Part shown: positions 25,301 to 36,192 of the stretch, in pieces | How the letters are laid out: the number at the start of each line of letters is the position of its first letter | Position numbering within the stretch: the stretch's first letter is position 1 | Source of the DNA: Branchiostoma lanceolatum | Lineage: Eukaryota > Chordata > Leptocardii > Amphioxiformes > Branchiostomatidae | Assembly: GCF_035083965.1 (NCBI RefSeq) | Contig: NC_089732.1 | Location: 9,501,424 to 9,565,423 of the forward strand | Reading direction: 5' to 3' | Length of the DNA stretch: 64,000 nucleotides | Made by a program: the position numbers and the translations under genes | Notes under the pieces: model-generated | What the model saw: the letters and a program-made list of their open reading frames with translations, nothing else | Told to the model about the DNA's origin: nothing | Databases searched by the model: none

Positions 25301-28300
25301 TACTTAGCGATCATAGGTCAATTATATTCGTTATTCATGCCAGTAAACAGTAGCTAACGTGAAGAAGAATTTCACTTCTATTTGCGTCCCTAGCCTGTCT
25401 CTTTCTATGTGTAAACTTTGTTATAAAGGGCCTGTAAGATTTACTGCCCCCGATTAAAGATCTTTTCTAGTTGTCTTGGATGGATGGATAGTTCCTAAGA
25501 AGCATTTCTTAGAAACCAAGAAGATAGAAGAGAAATATTGAAGTTCATGCACTGAAAGTTCTCTAGTGTATCCCTGTGTTTCTGTCTATACAATTAGGAC
25601 AAGGGATTATCTCAAGACACACAAACACAGCCGTTGTTTCGTGAGATGCTGCTGTATAGTTAAGTAAACCTACCCTTACTGTCTGTATTGACGGTAAACT
25701 GAAAATCTTCTTGTGTATCCCTGTGTTACTGTCTATACAATTAGGACAAGGGTTTGTCCCATGGTACACACACATACACACACACAGCTGTTGTTTCGTA
25801 AGATGCTGCTTTATAGTTAGTAAACCTACTAATTGTCTGTATTGACGGTAAACTGAACTGTTCTCCCCCTCAGATTCCGCCTCCTTGTCCGAGTGCAGAG
25901 AGACGAGAGTCAGATGTGGTCTCGGAGACGACGTAGCCAGTGTCTTCTGTAAAGGTTGGGCTTTCAAACATATTCTCTAGTTTTCAGTATGTTAAAAAAA
26001 CAAATGACGGGAATGTATGGAAAGTTTCTGTAGTATTTTACATGTGTTTGCCATTGCTGCTCTAGCGACAAGCTGGTGGGAATATATTTGACAGACCACT
26101 GCATAGAAAACCGTCGGGAGCACAAACAGATGGAGAACAATTGTATTTTTACACGTTACATAGCACAGTAACATTTCCCAAGCAGGGCAGATTGATCCGA
26201 GGCCATGTAGCTACAACATGAACGTCTCAAGGCATCAAAGAATTTGTACTTCCAGCAAAAATAGGGTAGGCCCGTAGGCAATCGTTCTATCTAGTTAGGC
26301 AAGCACATACAAGTTCAACATCAACATACAAAACAAAAAGGTTTGATAAGGCGTAATCGTTACCCGTAGGCGTACGAAAATGGACCAGGTCAACACCTAA
26401 CTGTTACATACAATTCGTGTACCGTACCTTACTCAGAACCACAAAAGTTCGTAGGTCTTATCTTACGCGGCAAAAGTTCAGTGGTCTTCCTGGATCATGG
26501 AGCAAGGGAGAATTTCTTTAAAAGTTCGCAGTGAGGATCGCACGGGTCACGTCAAGTCGCAAAGTTCAGATGTTGTCATGAATAGCGGAGTCTTAGCGGC
26601 AAGCTTCGGTGATATGGCGTAGCGGGGTTCTCATGCCGGGGTCGGCAGTCGACGATCGGCGGCGCGAGGCTCAGCGAGGCTTCCACGGTCCGGGGTCTGT
26701 GACGGGTCGGCGAGGCTGCAGCGTGGCCGGCTGACGGTCGCAGGCAGGCAGGGTGGCCGTGGAAGGTTGCAGGCCGTTGCGGCACGGGGTGGCATCGTCG
26801 ATGGCTCCTCAGTCGGGGCGGGTGGGTTGACTGCAGAGAGACGGCAGCGTGGTCTGCACACGTGGCGGCCGGCGGCTCTGGCTTTAGCGACGGCAGGCAG
26901 AGATGGCTGGGAACATGGCAGGCGTGGACGGCTGGCCAGCTGGTTTAGAGGACGGCATGTGGGCGTGTTGTACGGTCTAGCTGGGTCTGTTGGCGGTGCG
27001 AGACGGCGGTAGGCAGGCAGACTACATCTAAACGGACAGCCGGGCGAGGCGGCAGGCTAGGGTCGGCGGTCGACGTGGCACGGCTGCAGGCGGAGCAACG
27101 CAGCACGGGCGGTGATCGCTCGGGGAGCCGATGGTCTCATCACCGGGCGATACAGGAGGCATGGTAGCGGGCCAAGGCTTTAAGATGGCGTCTTAGCGCA
27201 GGTTCGGCCGCTCGGAAGCGGCAACACACCGCTTGCCACCAGTGTTGAGTTGATAAAGGCACTAGCTAGGAGAGCAAGGAATGAGGTCTTGACTCAGTGC
27301 TTGCCTGGTGGGAACTGATATAGATGGACAGATGTCCATCCCCTTTATTACAAACCAATCAGTAACAGATGTCTGGTGTCTCTGACCACCAGGGATAGAC
27401 TGCTCGTCTTCCTGTTGTAATTACAGTAACATCTTGCACACTAAATGTCTCTACTACATGAACAAGACAATCCATTCAGGCATTCTTGAGCTATCGTGTT
27501 GAAAGACGGACATCATGAAAGACACACACACACAAACACACACACAAACACACAAACACACACACGAACGCTACCCAGAACTAATCTTCTTGGCGAAAGA
27601 AATAATGTTCATTTTAGTGAATTGTTATTGAGTACACCCTCCAGGGTATATAACGACCCGCCCCCGTTTCGAATTCACCTTTATCTTCTTAATGGATGTG
27701 TTGAACCAAATGTTTACAAAGAAAATTTTCCCCAGACACTTGTTATTTCTACACTCGCTTTAAAGAGGTCAACACTTGCGTTAAGCCTTTACTACGCTTT
27801 ACTTCTTGTTTTCATAACTGACTGGGTGGTATATTGCTGCCAGCTAACAAGTGAAACAAAATATCTACACTGAAACAGCCAGAACATTTGTCTACAAGAA
27901 CCACTGTTTTCGAGACTTCGTACGACGAGGGCGGCAGGTAACTATATACAGTATATACTAGGAAATGGTTGCGTCAGTAAGTGCACCTTTTAGGTTCGTC
28001 ATCCCAAGGGTCTCTACTCTACTTAGCCCCTTGTAGCTGGAAGGTCATGATCAGTGAAAGGGTTTTGTTCCACATTGTGTGTAGACCGAGTCCGTCTGTC
28101 GGGCGGTGCAGTACCGCACCAGGGCCGCTTGGAGGTGCTGCGGGACGGGGTCTGGACTACCGTGTGCGGTCGGAGCTGGGGAGACCCCGAGGCTCAGGTG
28201 AGCCGAGACAACAGTTCTGTCAGAAGTGAAATCTTGTAGTAGAAATCTTGTCCCCCGGGACTGATAGAACGGGCTAGGGCGCCCTGGCGACTTCACATAG

Positions 28301-30626
28301 TCGCTATCGTCGATGTTTACCGTAGTGAGACGTCATTTCCTATTCGATCTTTTAGTTTTTCGTCCCCGATTTTATATGGTGAACATCTCGCGACTAGTAG
28401 TTGTAACATTGGAGCCTGGTTTCTTTCAGTTAATTGTCATTCCTAGGACAAAGGCAAAGAATACAATGCAAAAGACTTAAGAAACTAACTCTAAATCGGC
28501 GGTTGTATTTCCAGGTTGCTTGTCGTCAGCTTGGGTTTCCCGGTGCAGTTGACTGGAGGTGGTCGGTGGAGTACTTCCCTCGGGCGCCAGAGGGCGTTCC
28601 GACCCCACAGTACGTACTGGCCTGTAACGGCTCCGAGCGGAGTTTGCTGAACTGTAACAGACTACAGGTGGGAGACTGCAGTCACTCCGAAGATGTGGGC
28701 CTCCTATGTGAAGGTCAGTTCCGCCCTCTCCTCTTTTACGTTGATGTAGTTTCGTCTAGAGCAAGTGTCGTCATTTGTTCTATCAATGCACATTCTTAGT
28801 AATCTCTCTTTGCCTGTCAAACTTTAACATGTTGTTTATTGTGTAATGAAGTCGCACAGCTATGGATTCTGTACCCCATTCTAAGATCGACCCTCCATTG
28901 ATTTTATTCTAAAAAGATATTGGTGATATTAACATTTTTTTATGGATATTGAAACATTATGCTGCCAGCTACTATTCCAAACATCATCTTGATTTTGCCC
29001 AACTTGTCCATAAAAGCTGGAGTTCGATTGGCTGGCGGTACGACCCAATCAGAAGGCCGTGTTGAGGTGTACCACAAAGGCAGATGGGGCGCGGTCTGTG
29101 ACAGAGACTGGGCCGCAAACAAGGAAGGCGCTGTCGTTTGCAAAGAACTCGGTTTCCATGGCAACGCAGAGAACATTCCGTCTGTTCATGACGATGACTT
29201 GCCGAAGAGACCTGTGTGGATAAACGGAACACGGTGCACGGGGAGTGAGGACAGACTGCGGCGGTGCGTGTTTGATCGGGCGGCGTGGGGAGACGGGGAG
29301 GCCGGCCGGCCGGGCTGTGGGGCGGGGGAGGCTGTGGCGGTCAGGTGCAATGGTAAGTTTGGACTGTATCTATACAACATTGTTTAGGCCTACGGACGGA
29401 AAAAGAGGCATATTTATGGTAAGAATTCGAAGGTCACAATCTTCTAAAACCTCTGCTTGGAGAGTAAAAGTTGTAAATCATTGGATTGGTTGGCACTAAG
29501 GAATTTGTGCTTTACATGATGCTGTGTATTTTGCCTTGTGTGTAAAGAAAACCTCTCCTTTGATACCTTTAAATGCCTAGGGTCCAGCAAGGCAATCTCG
29601 TTCCCAGAGTCGTACAGCATAACGCCAACTCCCGGTACCAGGGCACCGTCGGACGAAGATCGTGTGCCCTCAACGCTATCGGCAGGTTAGAATTGGTCTT
29701 GACACTTTAGTAGTGATAGGATGAATGTTTATCATCAATCAACGCATTGTCAGTTTGGATCGATAAACATAGCTTGTGTCAGGCAGGAGTGTCTCTTTGC
29801 TTGCAAATAGTGCAAAACGAACGTGCTCTGATCAGTTGATAAACATTCCACGTATGCATGATCCTGCTAATAAGGAAGAGGCCCCGGATAGATATAAACA
29901 TAGGTAAAAATATTTCGAAAGTAAGGCAGTAAAATAAGTTTGTTTTTCATTTATGCAGGTTCGATAGCGGCGATCACGGTTTGCGCGGTCATCATTGCCG
30001 TTTTGTTGGTGATTCTCGTGGTCCTGCTTGTCGTCCTCCGGAGAAAAGGGTTGGTCAGGTTTACATTTTTTGTGGTCCCTATTGTTAACGTGCTACTTGT
30101 TGTCATACATGTACGGTGAGATTATTTTCAAACACTTCACATGTGCATCAAGTGCATGAGTCTGACTTGCTTCTAAGCATTTAGTATGAATTTGGTAACA
30201 TGTTACATTGTTTGAACTTTCAGAGACACAATAGAGTGGTCCAGACCGCCCCCTTACAACCCGGCGGTACCTGTGACGTCACATCCGCCAACCTCCGCCT
30301 ACAGGCAGGTCGAGGACCAATCAGAGCCCGGCCAGGTGCAACTGAATCCGTCCTCCGCAGAGGTCACTTACGCCACTCCCGTCAAAACCAAGAGAAAAGC
30401 GCCGCCTCCGCCATCCACGCCACCTAGCGGAGATGATAGACACTACAGCACAATTGACGAACGTTTGATCGGCGAAGATGACCCAAATGACAAACAGAAA
30501 TCGGACGCCAGGAGCAAAAGAGTTCCGGAATACGCTCTTGTAAACAAAAACAAAAATAAACAAACAAAAATAAACAAAAGTCATGACTCGGGGGCACCTT
30601 TGCTCCGTGATAGCCCCAATCGATAA
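22305..30626 (+). CDS. type I receptor with three SRCR domains, 544 aa, nine exons
   Basis: Scavenger-receptor cysteine-rich membrane protein; SRCR proteins typically bind microbial or self ligands. Exons: 22305-22380, 23861-24091, 25874-25954, 28085-28197, 28515-28713, 29017-29352, 29581-29685, 29959-30049, 30224-30626; all phases join (1,635 nt). Residues 1-25 form a signal peptide (CLVFVAVTFQLAVAA). SRCR1 (26-128) and SRCR2 (131-232) are each split over two exons; SRCR3 (236-344) is one exon. Each has six Cys, the group A number, with VRL.GG / GRVEV / CRELGF-type landmarks. A Ser/Thr/Pro stalk (346-380) precedes the transmembrane helix (about 382-405) and a basic RRK. The tail holds a PPPY WW-type motif (Tyr422), YATP (460), YSTI (485) and YALV (514), and a polyproline run. 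The donor after the transmembrane exon is ambiguous: 30049, or 12 nt later in the same phase. Confidence 0.9.
22968..23354. mobile_element. hAT-like MITE
   Basis: The ends read cagggctcgaaat on the left and the approximate complement attttgagccctg on the right, a terminus widely seen in animal hAT-derived MITEs. The interior repeats gtgcaccc-type words in both orientations. The flanking octamers do not match cleanly. A related fragment lies at 51.83-51.93 kb. It sits in intron 1 of the first SRCR receptor. Confidence 0.7.
24224..24957. mobile_element. 0.73-kb MITE with ~29-bp terminal inverted repeats
   Basis: The left end tagagtcaattccac and the right end ggaattgactcta extend as imperfect complements for about 29 bp (24224-24252 and 24929-24957), through ccgagagggt / accctctcgg. 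The termini start and finish in TA, which fits a TA target site, though this is not proven. The interior is AT-rich with many copies of ttccaaca / tgttggaa. There is no coding capacity. Confidence 0.75.
25147..25203. repeat. (TGAA)n microsatellite
   Basis: A run of tgaa tetranucleotides about 55 bp long in intron 2 of the first SRCR receptor. Confidence 0.95.
25560..25860. repeat. two-copy tandem duplication, ~150-bp unit
   Basis: Two copies (about 25560-25705 and 25712-25860) share gtgtatccctgtgt, tacaattaggacaaggg, gctgttgtttcgt and gtctgtattgacggtaaact. They lie directly upstream of exon 3 of the first SRCR receptor, the second copy ending about 14 bp before the acceptor. Confidence 0.85.
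25955..28084. other. intron 3 of the first SRCR receptor with an abrupt GC-rich block
   Basis: From about 26560 to 27250 the composition jumps to very GC-rich, CpG-rich sequence with many ggcaggc / cggcgg words, then falls back. No conserved protein, tRNA or terminal repeat was recognised. A LINE-type 3'-end repeat follows at 27440-27600. Confidence 0.5.
27440..27600 (+). repeat. dispersed LINE-3'-end-like repeat
   Basis: It reads caatccattcaggcattct, gagctatcgtgtt, a CA-rich patch, cgaacgctaccc and ttcttggcgaa. A diverged copy with the same order of words is at 38345-38490. Such strings followed by a short CA tract and an 'ttggcgaa' end resemble 3' tails of invertebrate LINE elements; the family is not identified. 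Confidence 0.55.
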
Positions 30627-30990
30627 AAATCTACACTGAGAGAAGGCAATAAAAGAAGGGTTTTTGATATTTGTTGCAAAGTACGCCGACTCTTAAGCTG
30701 TTTTTGTGTCCTAGTACAATCGCGTTCTTGCGCCGTGACGTCACAAGCTTCATCGTGATTCATGTGTCTTAATTATGTGTTTGTGAGTTTTCTAATTTTC
30801 GTTGCAATATATCTATGTTCCATATCAGACCTTGATGATCTTTTGATGTTACTTACAAAATGATAGTGTCATAGACAGTTGACTGTCGTGAATTGTGCCC
30901 ACTGAAACCACTGTAAATGTGATAAAAGTTCAATCTTGTATCAAGAAATAATTTTAAGTTTGTATAGCAGCTGGCACTGCTTTGTGGCTT

Positions 30991-30996
30991 AATAAA
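30991..30996 (+). terminator. polyadenylation signal of the first SRCR receptor
   Basis: AATAAA in 'cttaataaaggt' lies 365 nt after the stop codon. A weaker alternative at 30648 is close to the stop. Confidence 0.55.
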
Positions 30997-31289
30997 GGTT
31001 ATTACAAGAATATTGTTATGAAGATCTCTTTTTAGTTAAAAACCGAAGGCCAGAATTTTGCTACTACTATATAAATATGCATATACGGTCACCCTGACTT
31101 CATGTTAAGGAATGAATGACATCCTCTGGACACTTCAAGCTGATGTGAGCGAGCGCAAAAAAATACTCATACGTCACTCCTTTTACACTTTGTTTCACGC
31201 AAATATACACAGAAAATTCAACCACACATATACATGGTAACGTTACATGATGCAAAATGTCTGTATCTGTATCTATATAGCCGGTATAA

Positions 31290-31785
31290 CCGCCATTCGG
31301 CGTAACACACCAGCTTCGCAGGCACGCGGCGCGGCAAAACAGCTGGTTATATTACACCGAACGACCTGTCACGTCTAACCTTCGCATATCTAACTGCATG
31401 CATTGTTTACAGCTATCTAATGAGGATGCTTCCACTGTACTTGGTTGTAACGAGTTCCACTCTACGATCGTTCTAGGAAAATACGAATTTTTAAACACAT
31501 CAATCCTAGGTTGAAAAGTCTGATACTTAAAGGCATGGCTATTTCTTGTCCTTTTCTGAGCTGGTATTAGATACTTATTAGTTGGTACGTCCACCAATTT
31601 ATTAGTCATTTTATACATCATGCATAGTCTGTACATTTTCCTTCTCTCCTCGAGTGCAGATCTGTTTTCATTTTGGTGACACTAGCACCCCTGACGTAGT
31701 TGTTCGTGCAGAATCTGGCTGCTTGGTTCTGTACCCTCTCCAATTTATCTTTGTCTTTCTTAGTGATAAAGAAAGACATTTTTTG
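31290..31785 (-). mobile_element. 5'-truncated non-LTR retrotransposon fragment (C-terminus of reverse transcriptase ORF)
   Basis: Read on the minus strand, the stretch encodes pieces typical of the C-terminus of LINE ORF2: KLERVQNQAARFC, then LEERRKMYRLCMMYKM, KYLIPAQKRTRNSHAFKYQT and YFPRTIVEWNSLQP, ending at a stop near 31352. The first piece is in a different frame, so the copy is frameshifted. No catalytic YADD region is present. It lies between the first SRCR receptor and the oxidase fragment, exactly where the missing front part of the oxidase gene would be expected. Confidence 0.8.
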
Positions 31786-32683
31786 TTACACCTTTGTAGA
31801 TATCAAACGTTCATGTTAACGTCTGAATCAATTTGTTTGTTTGACTGTTTGTTTCACTTAAGAGATCCCATGCTATGTTTTCAATTGCCCATTCGCTGGT
31901 TACGCCCAACATACACACACGCGGTGCATCAGTGCGGCAGACTCCCAAACCTTGCCATCAGAAACTGCTGGCGAACACAAGACGGTCCCTGCCAATGACG
32001 CAGAAGAATCCTACATCGCGGATATCCTGGAGATCTTCATGAACTTCAACTTCGCCATCGGGTCTTCAGTGAACGGCCGAAGATTTATCGGTCCCACCGC
32101 ACCACTTCACCAGAAGGACGCGAATGCAACGGTGCCGTGTGACGAGAAACAGTGCCTCCGGAGCGGATGTCGGTGCACACATATCATAGGTCGGTAATTA
32201 TAATTATAAAATCAATGAAGTTATGGCAATATTATAATGTCATCTGTGTTCTACTGGCAATGATTTCAAACGATAGATAGATATACTGCCGATTCCATGT
32301 ACTGATATTTTGCTGAACTAAGATATTTTACCAAGATATTTTGTTGTACTATGATATCTTACTGTCAGTACTTAACAGCGCAATTCAGACATCAAATACA
32401 ATGATGGCCTGCGAGGTTGCTTGATTTGTTAAAATATTGAATTTACTAAATCATTCATCATCATCAAATGTTAACCGTACTGATGTTTCCAACTTTCTTA
32501 AGTGGGAAATTTTACCGAAGGATTTATGCAAGAAAATATGCAGCTAAATGTATTTGTTGTGATATTACATCCAGACATCCCGTACAACAAGATGATCCAG
32601 CTGGTGATGTTCAACACTATGGCCCCGCTCAGCCAGACGCACCACTCCGTCCACATCCACGGACACGCCTTCCAGGTCGTTGC

Positions 32684-33118
32684 CATGGGTTATCCAAGCT
32701 ACAACAACAGAAGCACAGGCATGTACAGACCATTACGTCAATAGACAAAGGTTCAAACAGACTAACAAATTACACAGAGATGGAATTTAGCCTATGCACT
32801 AGCTACGTCTTCATGTGCTTGGATTGAATGATTTTTCTGTAACTTTTTTTAACCGCAAGACTACACAACAGGCTAATAACACCACTACCACAAAAACAAG
32901 ATGGCGCCTTGGGATTGTTGCCATGGGTTAGCCAAGCTACAACAGAAGCACAGACATGTACATACCATTACACGGTGATGGAATCGCTAGCCCATGCATT
33001 TGCTACGTTTTTATTTACTTGGGTTGAATTACTTTTCTGTAACCTTTTTTAACCGTATTAAAGAGAACAACAACACGCTCATAACACCACTACCACCAAA
33101 AACAAGATGGCCCCCAGG
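32684..33118 (+). repeat. tandem duplication of an oxidase exon end plus intron
   Basis: The segment from ttgccatgggtta..ccaagc through aagatggc (about 32684-32910) is repeated, diverged, at about 32919-33118. The second copy repeats the last codons of the second oxidase exon and its splice donor region, with 'cacagacatgt' in place of 'cacaggcatgt'. Confidence 0.8.
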
Positions 33119-33545
33119 TGACGTCAAATCCAAAATGGCGGCGCCCATGAATGCCTACGAAATCAATACAGGTTTTGCTATTATAGATAAGATGTCCACT
33201 CTGTTCTAACCAAACAGGTCGCTACTTGGAGCCCAACCCGGACATAACATGCAAGAACGACCTGTGCACGGACGCCACCTGGCGAGATGGACCACCATCA
33301 CTTAATATTTTCAACCCACCAATAAAAGATACGGTCCTGGTTCCAGCCAATGGTTACACTGTGGTTAGGTTCAGGTAATTGTATTTTCGTGTACTTATAC
33401 TGGGTATTATGCATATTGTTTCCTCCAGCCAGTTTCTGTTTTCGTCCTGACATTTTGAATACACAGCTTTTCCTAGAAATTTGTATCCTTCCGTACTTCT
33501 ATCTGACAATTATTAGATCACAAGTAATGTAGGTTACAAACATGT

Positions 33546-33815
33546 AGAGACTGGTGCAATGGCCTTGCATACGGTGGGTCGTGAGTTCGATCCCCAGCCG
33601 AGTCAAACCAAAGACTTTTAATGGTCCAAACTGCTTTCTCTGCTCAGCACTCAGCATTTTGGAAAGAGTATGGTAGTTAAACTCACGCCACTACCAGTGG
33701 ACTAGCCCCCTGCTGATTGCACAAAGTTGCGAGGCCCAAGGGCTACTGAAACGGAGATGGGCGCCACCCTCCGCACCGTCTGGTGCGGGAGAACTTTAAC
33801 TTTTTTTAAACTTTA
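33546..33815 (+). repeat. tRNA-derived SINE
   Basis: An A-box-like tggtgcaatgg and a B-box gagttcgatcccc open the element, followed by a conserved-looking body and a T-rich end (ttaactttttttaaac). It lies in the third intron of the oxidase fragment. Confidence 0.7.
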
Positions 33816-34351
33816 ATATGTAGAGACATGAAATCTAGTGGGCCATACTTTAGATGGCTAGATCTAAAATCACGACCAGGCTTTCAGGAAATCGTAACGT
33901 ACAGACAACGACTCTCAGAAATACGATTATCATAGACTATATCAATACCAGATATTTAGTTCTACAAGGTTTTCATCGGATCGATTATTTTGTATGTTTA
34001 GGTCTGACAACCCCGGTCACTGGTTCATGCACTGCCACAACGATCAGCACATGAACGAGGGGATGGCGCTGGTGCTGCGGGAGGCGGCAGATCGGCACCC
34101 TTCCCGCCCGGGGGCTTCCCGAGGTGCGGGGACTTCACCTGGAGCTCGGAGGAATATCAGGGCGCTGTGGAAGGAAACGGTGGGTTCATTTATTAAGAAT
34201 GTTTACACCTTAGAACCAGTAGTGCATACGTAAGTGATACGTTAAACTCGACATGTTGAATTATCCATGTATAGGTCAATTCTTTCTTCTTTTTTTTTGC
34301 ATGTATAGTTGTAGAAGAGCTTTACGAAGGTCGCTGTACTTTTGTTGTGTC

Positions 34352-34357
34352 AATAAA
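34352..34357 (+). terminator. polyadenylation signal after the oxidase fragment
   Basis: AATAAA in tcaataaagattg lies about 120-155 nt downstream of either possible stop of the oxidase fragment, so the 3' end of the original gene appears complete. Confidence 0.55.
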
Positions 34358-36192
34358 GATTGTTGTATTTCTTAGCCTTCTGATAAGCACGGGGGGGGGG
34401 GCGTTATAATACTTATCCCCTTAACATGCCGTCTCTACACAGCTTTTAGATACTAGATACATCCACAGTTAAGGTTTGCATGCACATTTTCATAAAACCG
34501 AGACATAATTGGAGCAAGAATCTTGATTTGCGATATAACAACGCCCTACATTTGACTGAGGATTAATATTCGCAGAGGCGTCCTATAAATGTGCCACAGG
34601 TTTGTCAGTGATCTCAGGGAGGCTCTATTCATCTATATAAATTTATGAACTTAACACTAAACATTAAAGTTTAACAATAATTATTTACTTACTTTTTTAT
34701 TGTTGATGTTTACGAAGACTAATAGATTTTTACGTAGTTATTAATAATTGTTTTCCACTTTCCAGTGTTTTTGTGTACATTTTTAAAACAATTTAACAAA
34801 AAATCAGCCTAAACCACTGTGACAGTAATTTGAAAGTTGAAGACAGCGACTTTTAAATCTTCCATCCCATTTGGCTCGATCAGAAGAGATTTTACTTATG
34901 ATACGGATCAATGACACTTAGGAAAGGTGATCCACATAAAAGGTACGCCGATAGGTACACCAGAAGTGAAGGGAAAACGTTGTTTCTTGCGTTTTGACTT
35001 AATTCACATCTGTACTATGTTTTGCGGATCACACTGAACATTTCAATCTATCCGAACGACACTAAAACTTATCAATAGTTGGACTGAATATTTGTCAAAT
35101 GAATTTGTCATCTGCCACTGATACCAACTGCAGTGGAATGTATCTGTATGTAATATAGTTTCTCAAACAGCTACAGTACGCCAGGTTACACGTAGTGCTA
35201 ACGTTTTAACCATTTATCTTGTGAATGTATGTTCTAAACACAATAAAGATGATTTTAACCCTCTGCATGGATACATACGCTTGCTCTGTGTTTGCTTATG
35301 AATAGACATTTAAACGCTGGCCTGTTTAAACATAGCCAGACACGGCCTCACGACCTTCCCCTAACCACAGTTTAGACTTTTACTTTTACTATCGATGTTC
35401 CTATCAAAAGCCATGGCATTGACCAAAATCATAACTTCAGGCCCTCACAATGTCACATGAATGGACCCGGCTTTACGAGAAAACTTTTAATGTTTGCCTA
35501 ACACCGATGTTTAACACATTTCGTCAGCAATTAAAACAATTTACACCTGTCTTTAAATATTGAACATCGCTACAAGCGTGAGCTGAGGTTACGTTTCATT
35601 TCAGGGATATAGAAGGGGTATAACTCTGCATGTCTTTTCTGGAACTCTTTGTATGTACACATCCTTCTTTTGGTAACGAACATCAAGAAAAAATGTAACA
35701 CACACAAAAGTGTTACAAAACTCTGTCTAATGCAAAACGCAGTGCTTAACTCCGTTCCTTCTTGAACTACTTTACATGAAGCACTTTCCATCTGCAGGGA
35801 AGGTGACCCTATAACATAATTCATTAACGTAAAAGGAGGCATGTAAACAAACCCGTCACTTCACAACCACTTAAAAATTCTACACCCATCTTATCGACGC
35901 ATGTTTTCATTCCTTTCGTTCCTTTCCCATGGCCGCCCCCCCTCATTAATGTGTTTATGTGCGCGCCAATGTTTACCCTCACTCCAATGGACGTGACACC
36001 CGCCTCTTATTGTAACTGCTTCGCCACTTAATACGTCAAGTTGGTCACGTGACGGCTCACCTAGCGACCTCCCTCGAGGTAACTTATCCGGTCCGGTGCC
36101 ATGTTTGACTTTTTCCGACCCGTTGTTGTTTTAAGTGGGTTCTGACCACTTGTTTGTGTTTTACGTTGTTGTGAAAGACGCTACAGACGACG
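34358..36192. other. intergenic / promoter region of the second SRCR receptor
   Basis: AT-rich for most of its length, with a further AATAAA at 35242-35247 and a G run at 34391. The last 250 bp become GC-richer, with cacgtgac at 36045, and should contain the promoter of the following gene. No exon was seen. Confidence 0.4.

Larger units (their letters stand above)
31941..34233 (+). pseudogene. laccase-type multicopper oxidase, third domain only, probably a decayed fragment
   Basis: Exons: 31941-32189, 32575-32718, 33218-33374, 34002-34233, in phase. They encode the C-terminal cupredoxin domain of a laccase-like oxidase: GSSVNGRRFIGPTAPLHQ, GCRCTHII, the copper motif HSVHIHGHAFQVVAMG and the type 1 site HCHNDQHMNEGM. 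Domains 1 and 2, with the other copper ligands, are absent between here and the upstream gene, so no complete trinuclear centre can form. Two further defects are visible. The second intron needs a GC donor (ACAG|gcatgt). In the last exon the frame shifts at about 34099-34101: one frame over, FPPGGFPRCGDFTW and SSEEYQ appear and run to a TAA at 34194-34196, which fits a normal laccase end, while the current frame gives an unrelated Arg/Gly-rich end to 34233. The copper ligands that remain are intact, so the loss looks recent, or the copy comes from a segmental duplication. Confidence 0.8.

Noticed and set aside
25563-25967. 134-codon minus-strand frame with internal repeats
   Set aside because: It is the antisense of a two-copy intronic duplication and overlaps the real SRCR exon at 25874-25954.
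26631-27012. Open frames on both strands in the GC-rich block
   Set aside because: High GC lowers stop frequency; the peptides are low-complexity Arg/Gly/Pro/Ala without motifs.
31654-31998. Plus-strand open frame overlapping the LINE remnant as an upstream oxidase exon
   Set aside because: It is mostly antisense to the reverse-transcriptase fragment and in a different frame from the oxidase exon.
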